Assembly: GCF_002479325.1 (NCBI RefSeq)
Contig: NZ_DLMO01000140.1
Coordinates: 316-5,322 of the forward strand
Reading direction: 5' to 3'
DNA length: 5,007 nt
From: Brevundimonas sp. UBA7534
Lineage (GTDB): Bacteria > Pseudomonadota > Alphaproteobacteria > Caulobacterales > Caulobacteraceae
Part shown: positions 1 to 5,007 of the stretch, in pieces
Numbering within the stretch: position 1 is the first letter of the stretch
Layout of the letters: each line of letters opens with the position of its first letter
The notes under the pieces: generated by a model
What the model saw: only the letters and a program-made list of their open reading frames with translations
Databases searched by the model: none
What the model was told of the DNA's origin: nothing
Made by a program: the position numbers and the translations under genes

Positions 1-258
1 CTCTTCGGCCTCGATCTCGGTCAGGGCGCCCTCGGCGGCGGCGCGGCGGCTTTTCCAGCCGGCCAGATAGGCGCCCAGCATCATGCCGGCTTCGGCGTCC
101 GCCCGGGCGCGGGCGCGTTCGCCCTCGGCCTCGGCGTCCAGCACGGCCAGCTTCATCTCGGCGCCGCCGCGGCGTTCGGCGATCTCGGCCAGGCGCTTCT
201 GCAGCGTCTCGACCTCGTAGTTGGAGATGCGGATCAGGGATTGGGCCCAGGCGGTCAT
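1..258 (-). CDS. fliJ: FliJ, flagellar export chaperone/ATPase stalk protein (partial, C-terminus off the left edge)
   Basis: FliJ is a small soluble coiled-coil protein of the flagellar type III export apparatus. In the family it sits in the central pore of the FliI hexamer, like the gamma stalk of F1-ATPase, and helps deliver export substrates. The 86 residues visible begin MTAWAQSLIRISNYEVETLQ and are almost entirely charged and Ala-rich helix (Glu, Arg, Ala, Lys), with no membrane segment, as expected for a FliJ coiled coil. The reading frame stays open to base 1, so roughly the last third is missing if the protein has the usual 130-150 residues. The ATG lies 6 bases after the fliI stop, and an AGGGAG ribosome binding site lies inside the last codons of fliI, so the two are almost certainly co-transcribed and perhaps translationally coupled. 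FliJ sequences are weakly conserved, so the call rests on the position after fliI, the size trend and the helical composition. Confidence 0.85.
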   Translation of the reverse strand, partial: MTAWAQSLIRISNYEVETLQKRLAEIAERRGGAEMKLAVLDAEAEGERARARADAEAGMMLGAYLAGWKSRRAAAEGALTEIEAEE

Positions 259-264
259 GTGTCG

Positions 265-1608
265 TTACTCCCTGATCATGCCTTGGTTCAGGATTGCCTC
301 CAGCCGGGTAAAGGAATCGGTAAGACGGGTGACGTCGTCCTTGTCCTGTCCCAGGAAATCCTCCAGCGCCGGGTTCAGCGCGATGGCGCGGTCCACGATG
401 GGGTCGGCGCCCTGGCGATAGGCGCCGATCTTGATCAGCTCTTCCATGTTGGCGTAGGCGCTCAGGCACTGGCGGGCGCGCTTGTTCAGCTCTCGCTCCG
501 GCGGCGTCTGGCAACCCGGCAGGGTGCGGCTGACCGACTTCAGCACGTCGATGGCGGGAAAGCGCCCGCGCTCGGCGATCTTGCGGTCCATGACGATGTG
601 GCCGTCCAGGATGCCTCGAACCGCGTCGGCGATGGGTTCGTCATGGTCGCCGCCGTCCACCAGCACGGTGAACAGCGCCGTGATGGGGCCCGCCGTCGTG
701 CCGTCCGGCCGGATCGGTCCCGGCCCGGCCCGCTCCAGCAGCTTGGGCAGTTCTGTGAAGACGGTGGGGGTGTAGCCCTTGGTGGTCGGCGGCTCCCCCG
801 CCGCCAGGCCGATCTCGCGCTGGGCCATGGCGAAGCGGGTGACCGAGTCCATCAGGCACAGGACCTCCTGGTCCTGATCGCGGAAGAACTCGGCCACGGC
901 CATGGTCATATAGGCGGCCTGGCGTCGCTTCAGCGCCGGCTCGTCGGAGGTGGCGACGACCACGACGGCGCGCTTCAGCCCCTCTTCGCCCAGGGTCTCC
1001 TCGATGAATTCGCGCACCTCGCGGCCGCGTTCGCCGATCAGGCCGACCACCACCACGTCGCAGGTCGCCTGGCGCGCCAGCATGGACAGCAGCACCGACT
1101 TGCCGACGCCCGACCCGGCGAAGATGCCCAGGCGCTGGCCCCGGCAGGTGGTGGTGAAGACGTCCATCGAGCGCACGCCCAGGTCCAGCCGCTCTCCCAC
1201 CCGGCCGCGCGAATGGGCCGGCGGGGGCGGGGCCTTCAGCGGATAGGGCGCCGGTCCCTGCGGCAGCGGCCCCTTGCCGTCGATCGGCTCGCCGAAGGCG
1301 TCGACGATCCGGCCCAGCCAGGCGGCGGTGGGGCGCACGCTGGCGGCGGCGTCGATGATCTTGATGTCGGCGCCGGGGGCCACGCCCTCGACCGGGCCGA
1401 ACGGCATCAGCAGGGCCTTGGCGTCGCGGAAGCCCACCACCTCGGCGGGCAGGGGGGCGTGGCCGCGCCGGCCGATCTCGGCCCGGGCGCCGACCGCCAG
1501 ACGGCTGAGACCGCCGCGGGATTCGATCAGCAGGCCGTTCACCCCGGCGACCTTGCCGGTCACGACCAGCGGATCGACGGCTTCGACAGCGGCGACGAGA
1601 TTGCGCAA
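265..1608 (-). CDS. fliI: FliI, flagellum-specific type III export ATPase
   Basis: FliI is the cytoplasmic ATPase at the base of the flagellar export apparatus. It hydrolyses ATP to help unload and feed rod, hook and filament subunits into the export gate, working with FliH and FliJ. The 447-residue product has the usual family length. Visible parts are an N-terminal beta-barrel region (about 1-90), the Walker A loop GSGVGKS at 165-171, the IGERGREVREF block at 191-201 (Glu193 matches the catalytic glutamate of F1 beta), Walker B VLCLMD at 249-254, and the family block GYTPTVFTELPKLLERAG at 278-295. The C-terminal segment with MDRKIAERGRFPAID near 350-364 is also typical. The start is TTG at 1608: the family N-terminus (MRNLVAAVEAVDPL) begins there, no in-frame ATG lies between it and the upstream stop TGA at 1645-1647, and a weak GGGG lies 6 bases before it. 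A CTG four codons further upstream is a less likely alternative. It is the first gene of a fliI-fliJ unit with a CtrA-like site just upstream. Confidence 0.97.
   Translation of the reverse strand: MRNLVAAVEAVDPLVVTGKVAGVNGLLIESRGGLSRLAVGARAEIGRRGHAPLPAEVVGFRDAKALLMPFGPVEGVAPGADIKIIDAAASVRPTAAWLGRIVDAFGEPIDGKGPLPQGPAPYPLKAPPPPAHSRGRVGERLDLGVRSMDVFTTTCRGQRLGIFAGSGVGKSVLLSMLARQATCDVVVVGLIGERGREVREFIEETLGEEGLKRAVVVVATSDEPALKRRQAAYMTMAVAEFFRDQDQEVLCLMDSVTRFAMAQREIGLAAGEPPTTKGYTPTVFTELPKLLERAGPGPIRPDGTTAGPITALFTVLVDGGDHDEPIADAVRGILDGHIVMDRKIAERGRFPAIDVLKSVSRTLPGCQTPPERELNKRARQCLSAYANMEELIKIGAYRQGADPIVDRAIALNPALEDFLGQDKDDVTRLTDSFTRLEAILNQGMIRE
268..273 (-). promoter_or_regulatory. Ribosome binding site of fliJ inside the end of fliI
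   Basis: Read on the minus strand this is AGGGAG, 9 bases before the fliJ ATG at 258. It overlaps the last codons of fliI (ATG ATC AGG GAG TAA), which supports the chosen fliJ start and suggests coupling of fliI and fliJ translation. Confidence 0.7.
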
Positions 1609-1649
1609 GCGGGACCCCAGAACAGCCGTTAACCGTTTGCGCCATCATG

Positions 1650-1665
1650 GTTAACGCGCCGTGAA
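1650..1665 (-). promoter_or_regulatory. Candidate CtrA-type box upstream of fliI, overlapped by a GANTC site
   Basis: On the minus strand this reads TTCA-CGGCGCG-TTAAC, one mismatch from the Caulobacter CtrA consensus TTAA-N7-TTAAC. The downstream end of the box is 42 bases before the fliI TTG, which would place a start of transcription near 1630 if the box overlaps the -35 region, as in known class II flagellar promoters. A GAATC (GANTC, the target of CcrM adenine methylation) at 1663-1667 overlaps the distal half-site. A second GTTAAC lies at 1628-1633, between the box and the gene. Control of early flagellar genes by CtrA is known in Caulobacter; its action here is inferred. Confidence 0.5.
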
Positions 1666-1770
1666 TCGTCGTGGCGCGATCGGTCTAGGGGAAAACACCT
1701 ACAACCAGGACGAGCAATGATTTGGCAAGAATTGCGTGCGACCTTCGGTTGTCAGTCATCCACGGGTCTG

Positions 1771-1776
1771 GGGAGG
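1771..1776 (+). promoter_or_regulatory. Ribosome binding site of the chemoreceptor gene
   Basis: GGGAGG lies 5 bases before the ATG at 1782. It decides the start: a TTG in the same frame at 1722 would add 20 residues but has no comparable site, and its added residues do not belong to the PAS domain. Confidence 0.75.
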
Positions 1777-1781
1777 CCAGG

Positions 1782-3242
1782 ATGTTCTCAAAGCGTCACG
1801 CGTCGGGTTCCAGCGACGGCCGACTGGCCGATCTTGAAGGCAAGATGGCCGCCATCGGGCGATCTCAGGCGGTGATCGAATTCAATCTCGACGGCACGAT
1901 CATCGACGCAAATCCCAATCTGCTGTCGACCCTGGGCTATACGCTGGACGAGATCCGAGGCGCCCATCACCGGATGTTCATGGACCCGGCCGAGGCGGCC
2001 TCGCCGGACTACGCCGCCTTCTGGCGCGCGTTGAACGAGGGGCGCTTCCTGGCCCGCAAGTTCCGCCGGCTGGCCAAGGGCGGGCGCGAGGTCTGGCTGC
2101 AGGCCTCCTACAACCCCGTGTTCGGCCCCGACGGACGGCCGACCAAGGTCGTCAAGCTGGCCGTCGACATCACCGAGGCCGAGCAGCAGGCCGCGCGCAA
2201 CGAGGCCGACCGGCTGGCCGCCGAACAGGCCCAGACCGCCCTGGTCGACGCCCTGGCCGGGGTGCTGGGCCGCCTGTCCGGCGGCGACCTGACCGCGCGC
2301 ATCGACCAGCCGATGGCCGGCGCCCACCAGCGCATCAAGGACGACTACAACGGCGCGGTCGACAGCCTGCGCCAGGCGCTGGACCAGGTGCTCCAGGCGG
2401 TCGCGGGCCTGCGCGGCGGGGCCGACGAAATCTCCAGCGCCTCTGACGACCTGTCGCGCCGCACCGAACAGCAGGCCGCCTCTCTGGAGGAGACGGCCGC
2501 CGCGCTGGACCAGATCACCGCCACGGTCGGCCGCAGCGCCGAGGGCGCGCGCCAGGCCTCGGCCGCCGCCGCCGGCGCGCGCCAGCAGGCCGACCGTTCC
2601 GGCGAGGTGGTGCGCCAGGCCGTGGCGGCGATGGACGGCGTTCGCCGCACCTCGGGCCAGATCGGCGAGATCATCGGCGTCATCGACGAGATCGCCTTCC
2701 AGACCAATCTGCTGGCGCTGAACGCCGGGGTCGAGGCGGCCCGCGCGGGCGAGGCCGGTCGCGGCTTCGCCGTGGTGGCGTCCGAGGTCCGGGCACTGGC
2801 TCAGCGCTCGGCCGAGGCCGCCAAGGAGATCAAGACGCTGATCGGCGCCTCCACGACCGCCGTGGCCGACGGCGTGCGACTGGTGGATCAGACGGGAGAG
2901 GCGCTGGACGCCATCGTCGTCAAGGTGGCCGAGATGGACGCTCTGGTGTCCGAGATCGCCGCCTCGGCCCAGGAGCAGGCGACCGGCCTGGCCCAGGTCA
3001 ATACGGCGGTCAATCAGATGGACCAGGTCACCCAGCAGAACGCCGCCATGGTCGAACAGACCACCGCCGCCTGCGCCGCCCTGAAGGCCGAGGCCGGCCA
3101 ACTGGCCGAACAGGTCGGCCGGTTCCAGACCGGCGCGGCCGAGGCGGCGCCCGCGTCGCGACCGTCGCGAGAACCCGCCCGCCTTCGGGCCGTGGCGGGG
3201 GGGCGGCTCGCCGCGGCGACATCCGACTGGGAAGAGTTCTAG
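1782..3242 (+). CDS. Soluble PAS-HAMP methyl-accepting chemotaxis protein with C-terminal DWEEF
   Basis: This 486-residue chemoreceptor would sense a signal through its PAS domain and control the CheA kinase, hence flagellar rotation. There is no membrane segment or signal peptide, so it should be cytoplasmic. In order: a PAS domain (about 26-132, ending with the typical WLQASYNP...VVKLAVDIT block), a charged helix (133-152), a HAMP-like element (about 153-200, with LSGGDLTARI), and an MCP signalling domain (about 201-448). The hairpin tip at 303-324 (EIAFQTNLLALNAGVEAARAGE) is the conserved CheA/CheW contact, and the EQQAASLEETAAAL region near 229-242 resembles a methylation helix. An Ala/Pro/Arg-rich linker (449-480) leads to DWEEF at 482-486, which resembles the NWETF docking peptide for CheR and CheB. 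The ATG at 1782 is chosen for its GGGAGG site. The gene is divergent from fliI and convergent with the exporter gene. Many PAS receptors of the BdlA type have two PAS domains; only one is present here. The ligand or cofactor cannot be read from the sequence. Confidence 0.95.
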   Translation: MFSKRHASGSSDGRLADLEGKMAAIGRSQAVIEFNLDGTIIDANPNLLSTLGYTLDEIRGAHHRMFMDPAEAASPDYAAFWRALNEGRFLARKFRRLAKGGREVWLQASYNPVFGPDGRPTKVVKLAVDITEAEQQAARNEADRLAAEQAQTALVDALAGVLGRLSGGDLTARIDQPMAGAHQRIKDDYNGAVDSLRQALDQVLQAVAGLRGGADEISSASDDLSRRTEQQAASLEETAAALDQITATVGRSAEGARQASAAAAGARQQADRSGEVVRQAVAAMDGVRRTSGQIGEIIGVIDEIAFQTNLLALNAGVEAARAGEAGRGFAVVASEVRALAQRSAEAAKEIKTLIGASTTAVADGVRLVDQTGEALDAIVVKVAEMDALVSEIAASAQEQATGLAQVNTAVNQMDQVTQQNAAMVEQTTAACAALKAEAGQLAEQVGRFQTGAAEAAPASRPSREPARLRAVAGGRLAAATSDWEEF

Positions 3243-3248
3243 CGCGCC

Positions 3249-3266
3249 GACCGGCCCGCGCCGGTC
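3249..3266. terminator. GC-rich hairpin between convergent genes, possible two-way terminator
   Basis: GACCGGC-CCGC-GCCGGTC forms a perfect 7-base-pair stem with a 4-base loop. It starts 7 bases after the chemoreceptor stop and its right arm overlaps the first bases of the exporter's stop codon (3265-3267, minus strand). Position and symmetry fit a shared terminator for the two converging genes. There is no T-run on either side, so intrinsic termination would be weak, and the call is tentative. Confidence 0.45.
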
Positions 3267-4158
3267 ATTCCGGCAGGGCGGGGGTCGGAACGGGTTGGCG
3301 CGTGGTCAGAACCGCGCCGGCCGAGGCGGCGACGATGGCGGCGATGGCCAGAGCCTGCTGGCCGCTGAGATGCTCGTGCAGCAGCAGCAGGCCGGCGACG
3401 GCGCCGACCGCCGGCTCGGCGCTGAGCAGCACGCCGAAGGTCCGCTTGGGGATGTGGCGCATGGCGTAGAGGTCCAGCGAATAGGGGATGGCGCTGGAGG
3501 CCACCGCCACGGCCAGTCCCGCCAGCAGGATCGACGGCGACAGCAGGGCCGCGCCGGCGTGGGCCACGCCGAACGGCAGCACGACCAGGGCCGCCACGCT
3601 CATCCCCATCGCCACCGACGGACCGGGGTGGATGTGCGACAGCCGCTTGCCGAACACGATGTAGAGCGCCCAGAACACCCCGGCGACGGCCGCCAGGGCC
3701 ACGCCCACCGGATCCAGCGTCTGACCCGCCCCCGGCAGGGGCAGCAGCAGGCCCAGGCCCAGCACCGCCAGCCCCACCCAGACGAAGTGGATCAGCTTGC
3801 GCGAATAGATCAGCGCCAGGCTCAGCGGACCGGCGAATTCGATGGCGAAGGCCACGCCCAGCGGGATGGTCTTCAGGGACAGGTAGAAGCACAGGTTCAG
3901 CCCGCCGATCGCCGCGCCGTAGAGCGCCAGGCCGGCCAGGTCCGCGCGGCTGAAGCGCATCCGCCACGGCCGCCACACCAGCAGCAGCAGGATCGCCGCC
4001 AGCCCGACGCGATAGGCGGTCGCCCCTTCGGCCCCCACGACGGGGAACAGCCCCTTGGCGAAGGTGGTGCCGATGCTGAGCGACAGCATGCCCACCACCA
4101 GGGCGACATAGGGCAGGACGGGCGCGGGCGGGGCGTGGCGCAGGGGGAGGGCGGTCAT
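3265..4158 (-). CDS. rhtA: RhtA-type threonine/homoserine exporter, DMT superfamily (EamA)
   Basis: This is an inner-membrane transporter of the drug/metabolite superfamily. Its best-known relative, E. coli RhtA, exports threonine and homoserine. The product has 297 residues against 295 for RhtA and aligns with it from memory along most of its length: SLFPLVGAPGVTALR corresponds to GLFPVVGAEGATAYR (36-50), LEFTGPLAVAL to IEFAGPLSLAL (106-116), LPYSLEMIALTRLPTRTFG to IPYSLDLYAMRHIPKRTFG (224-242), and MEPALAAVSG to AEPAVGAVAG (247-256). It has about ten hydrophobic helices in two EamA halves (roughly 15-140 and 150-286) with a polar tail. The ATG at 4158 precedes the first helix directly; the ribosome binding site is weak (GGGG nearby). 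It is divergent from an Lrp-family gene with 84 bases between the starts, suggesting control by that regulator. The exact substrate in this organism is not shown by the sequence. Confidence 0.88.
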   Translation of the reverse strand: MTALPLRHAPPAPVLPYVALVVGMLSLSIGTTFAKGLFPVVGAEGATAYRVGLAAILLLLVWRPWRMRFSRADLAGLALYGAAIGGLNLCFYLSLKTIPLGVAFAIEFAGPLSLALIYSRKLIHFVWVGLAVLGLGLLLPLPGAGQTLDPVGVALAAVAGVFWALYIVFGKRLSHIHPGPSVAMGMSVAALVVLPFGVAHAGAALLSPSILLAGLAVAVASSAIPYSLDLYAMRHIPKRTFGVLLSAEPAVGAVAGLLLLHEHLSGQQALAIAAIVAASAGAVLTTRQPVPTPALPE

Positions 4159-4242
4159 GCCCCAGGGGTAGCCGAAACCCGCTTGCGCTTCCCGGCGATT
4201 TCCGCATCTTCAGCGCCTGATTTCGTCACGAAAGATCGCGAA
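4159..4242. promoter_or_regulatory. Divergent control region between the exporter and Lrp-family genes, with palindromes
   Basis: A perfect 13-base palindrome TTTCGTCACGAAA lies at 4221-4233, 9 bases before the ATG of the Lrp-type gene. Further CGAAA/TTTCG units occur at 4173-4177, 4239-4243 and 4251-4255, the last two running into the start of that gene. A longer inverted pair, CGAAACCCG (4173-4181) and CGGGTTTCG (4247-4255), brackets the whole region. Lrp-family proteins bind several spaced AT-rich palindromes and often repress their own gene. These are candidate operators for both genes, by inference from position. Confidence 0.5.
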
Positions 4243-4725
4243 ATGACGGGTTTCGTCGCGCTCGACGCCTTCGACCACCGGCTGATCGAGCGGGTCCGCC
4301 GCAACAACCTGGAGCCGGCGCGGGTCACGGCCGAGGCGGTGGGCCTGTCGGAATCGGCGGTGCTGCGCCGCCTGCGCCGTCTGCGGGCCGAGGGCGTCAT
4401 CGTCGCCGACGTGGCGGTGATCGACCCTGCGCGGGTCGAGCCGCGCATCGTGCTGCACGTCCAGGTCGAGATGAACACCCAGGAGCGCAAGACGGCCGAG
4501 GCCTTCAAGCGCGCGCTGAAGGCCAGCCCGGAGGTCCAGGCCGCCTGGGACGTGACCGGAGAGACCGACTATCTGCTGACCGTGGCCGTTCCCTCGATGG
4601 AGGATTACGAGGCCTTCTGCCTGCGCGAACTGACGACCGAGGCGGGGGTTCGGTCGTTCCAGAGCATGATCGTGATCCGCGAGGTGGTCGGCTTCGATCC
4701 CGCCCGGCGCACGCTGCGACGCTGA
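4243..4725 (+). CDS. Lrp/AsnC-family transcriptional regulator
   Basis: This 160-residue DNA-binding protein has the standard size and plan of the feast/famine regulators, which sense amino acids and form dimers to octamers. The N-terminal winged helix-turn-helix covers about 6-53 (LDAFDHRLIERVRRNN, then AEAVGLSESAVLRRLRRL with the recognition helix near 36-47, then AEGVI). A short linker leads to the RAM ligand-binding and assembly domain (about 68-150), with the conserved block WDVTGETDYLLTVAVPSMED at 102-121. The ATG at 4243 is chosen because the LDAFD motif typical of the family's N-terminus follows at residue 7; the ribosome binding site is poor. The frame is open far upstream, but that part runs antisense to the exporter and is not gene-like. 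Divergence from an RhtA-type exporter is a common arrangement for Lrp-type regulators of amino acid efflux, so regulation of that gene and itself is the likely role. The effector is unknown. Confidence 0.94.
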   Translation: MTGFVALDAFDHRLIERVRRNNLEPARVTAEAVGLSESAVLRRLRRLRAEGVIVADVAVIDPARVEPRIVLHVQVEMNTQERKTAEAFKRALKASPEVQAAWDVTGETDYLLTVAVPSMEDYEAFCLRELTTEAGVRSFQSMIVIREVVGFDPARRTLRR

Positions 4726-4760
4726 GCCCGGCTGAAAGTGTCACGCAGAAATCATCGACG

Positions 4761-4776
4761 GCGCGCTCTTGCGCGT
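4761..4776. repeat. Small GC hairpin upstream of cysK
   Basis: CGCGC-TCTT-GCGCG (4762-4775) is a perfect 5-base-pair stem with a 4-base loop, and the flanking G and T could add a wobble pair. It lies 36 bases after the stop of the Lrp-type gene and overlaps the possible -35 element of cysK. It may be a weak terminator for the gene before it or an operator; there is no following T-run. Confidence 0.3.
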
Positions 4777-4794
4777 TACATCCAGGGCTTATCT
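4769..4794 (+). promoter_or_regulatory. Possible cysK promoter
   Basis: TTGCGCG (4769-4775), 11 bases, then GCTTATCT (4787-4794) is a partial match to the Caulobacter housekeeping consensus (TTGACGS, 10-14 bases, GCTANAWC). The local drop in GC (TTATCTGTATAG at 4789-4800) supports a promoter here. It would give a leader of about 25 bases, too short for a riboswitch. The match is incomplete, so this is tentative. Confidence 0.35.
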
Positions 4795-4813
4795 GTATAG
4801 GCCGCCAGATCAC

Positions 4814-4817
4814 GGAG
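4814..4817 (+). promoter_or_regulatory. Ribosome binding site of cysK
   Basis: GGAG lies 8 bases before the ATG at 4826 and supports that start. Confidence 0.65.
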
Positions 4818-4825
4818 ACCCGACC

Positions 4826-5007
4826 ATGTCCGACTTCAGCTACGACGCCTCCCGCCACCTGAAGAAGGGGCGCGGCAAGGTCTACGACTCCATCATCGAC
4901 ACCCTGGGCGACACGCCCGTCGTGCGGTTGCCCAAGCTGTCGGCCGAATACGCCGCCCAGATGGCTTCGGGGGCCACGGTCCTGGCCAAGCTGGAGTTCT
5001 TCAACCC
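4826..5007 (+). CDS. cysK: Cysteine synthase (O-acetylserine sulfhydrylase), partial, C-terminus off the right edge
   Basis: CysK is a cytoplasmic, PLP-dependent enzyme that makes cysteine from O-acetylserine and sulfide. Only the first 60 full codons are in the window. The N-terminus MSDFSYDASRHLKKGRGK is a short extension before the family's opening block YDSIIDTLGDTPVVRL (20-35), which matches the usual SIxxxIGxTPLVRL. The block AKLEFFNP follows at 54-61 (the last codon is cut after two bases), just before where the PLP-binding lysine motif (SVKDR) would lie. These blocks are shared with cystathionine beta-synthase and O-phosphoserine sulfhydrylase, but the alphaproteobacterial CysK style, including the polar extension, makes cysteine synthase the best call. 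The gene starts 100 bases after the Lrp-type gene on the same strand and probably has its own promoter. Confidence 0.88.
   Translation, partial: MSDFSYDASRHLKKGRGKVYDSIIDTLGDTPVVRLPKLSAEYAAQMASGATVLAKLEFFN

Larger units (their letters stand above)
1609..1781. other. Divergent intergenic region between fliI and the chemoreceptor gene
   Basis: These 173 bases carry the fliI upstream elements and the chemoreceptor leader. Apart from the CtrA-like box there are two GTTAAC palindromes (1628-1633 and 1650-1655), an inverted repeat CGCGCC/GGCGCG (1655-1660 and 1673-1678, 12-base spacer), and an imperfect palindrome TAGGGGAAAACACCTA (1686-1701). The part from 1680 to 1770 is less GC-rich than the flanking genes. 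I could not identify a convincing -35/-10 pair for the rightward gene. Confidence 0.5.

Noticed and set aside
241..1632. Long plus-strand open frame of 463 codons antisense to fliI
   Set aside because: It runs opposite fliI, which has clear Walker A and B motifs and family length. The antisense product is a low-complexity Gly/Ala/His/Gln/Arg mix with no recognisable domain, as expected from high third-position GC.
641..1648. Minus-strand frame of 335 codons starting at ATG 1648, overlapping fliI
   Set aside because: It is out of frame with fliI, and its product is Arg/Gly/Pro/Ala-rich without domain features. Its ATG is noted only in connection with the fliI start.
1721..1735. Possible sigma-54 promoter (TTGGCAAGAATTGCG) before the chemoreceptor gene
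   Set aside because: The GG and GC elements are separated by 8 bases instead of the 10 required in a -24/-12 promoter, so the resemblance is probably accidental.
1722..1781. TTG start at 1722 for the chemoreceptor, adding 20 residues
   Set aside because: The ATG at 1782 has a strong GGGAGG site at the right spacing, while the TTG has none.
1717..1875. Small plus-strand open frame of about 52 codons starting at ATG 1717
   Set aside because: It has no ribosome binding site, overlaps the chemoreceptor start in another frame, and its product has no recognisable feature.
1788..3101. Long minus-strand open frame of 437 codons antisense to the chemoreceptor gene
   Set aside because: It is a GC-driven shadow, rich in Gly, Leu, Arg and His, opposite a well-supported chemoreceptor.
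3295..4242. Upstream open extension of the Lrp-type gene's frame (about 316 codons)
   Set aside because: It is antisense to the exporter and low in complexity. The family N-terminus begins at the ATG at 4243, so a fusion protein is not credible.

Overview
The window looks like chromosomal DNA of a high-GC alphaproteobacterium of the Caulobacterales (Brevundimonas or Caulobacter type). Supporting this are the fliI-fliJ pair, a CtrA-like box overlapped by a GANTC (CcrM-type) site in front of fliI, a soluble PAS-type chemoreceptor with a WxxF-type tail, and strong GC bias at third codon positions. The genus is an inference from gene content and style; no 16S or other marker is present.

Layout. 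(1) Positions 1-1608, minus strand: fliI (flagellar export ATPase) followed after 6 bases by the N-terminal two thirds of fliJ, which runs off the left edge. (2) Positions 1609-1781: a 173-base divergent intergenic region with a CtrA-like site pointing towards fliI and a good ribosome binding site for the gene on the other side. (3) Positions 1782-3242, plus strand: a soluble PAS-HAMP-MCP chemoreceptor ending in DWEEF. (4) Positions 3243-3264: a 22-base convergent gap containing most of a GC-rich hairpin. (5) Positions 3265-4158, minus strand: an RhtA-type amino acid exporter. (6) Positions 4159-4242: an 84-base divergent region rich in TTTCG/CGAAA palindromes. (7) Positions 4243-4725, plus strand: an Lrp/AsnC-family regulator. 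(8) Positions 4726-4825: an intergenic region with a possible promoter and a small hairpin. (9) Positions 4826 to the right edge, plus strand: the start of cysteine synthase (cysK).

How the genes fit together. The left half concerns motility: FliI and FliJ energise and regulate flagellar type III export, and the divergent chemoreceptor feeds the chemotaxis pathway that controls the flagellum. The right half concerns amino acids: an exporter of the threonine/homoserine type, a divergent Lrp-type regulator likely to control it, and cysteine synthesis. All genes belong to known families. I see no mobile element, CRISPR array, RNA gene or clearly new system. The observations most worth a second look are regulatory: the CtrA/CcrM-like arrangement before fliI with its TTG start, and the nested palindromes between the exporter and the Lrp-type gene.
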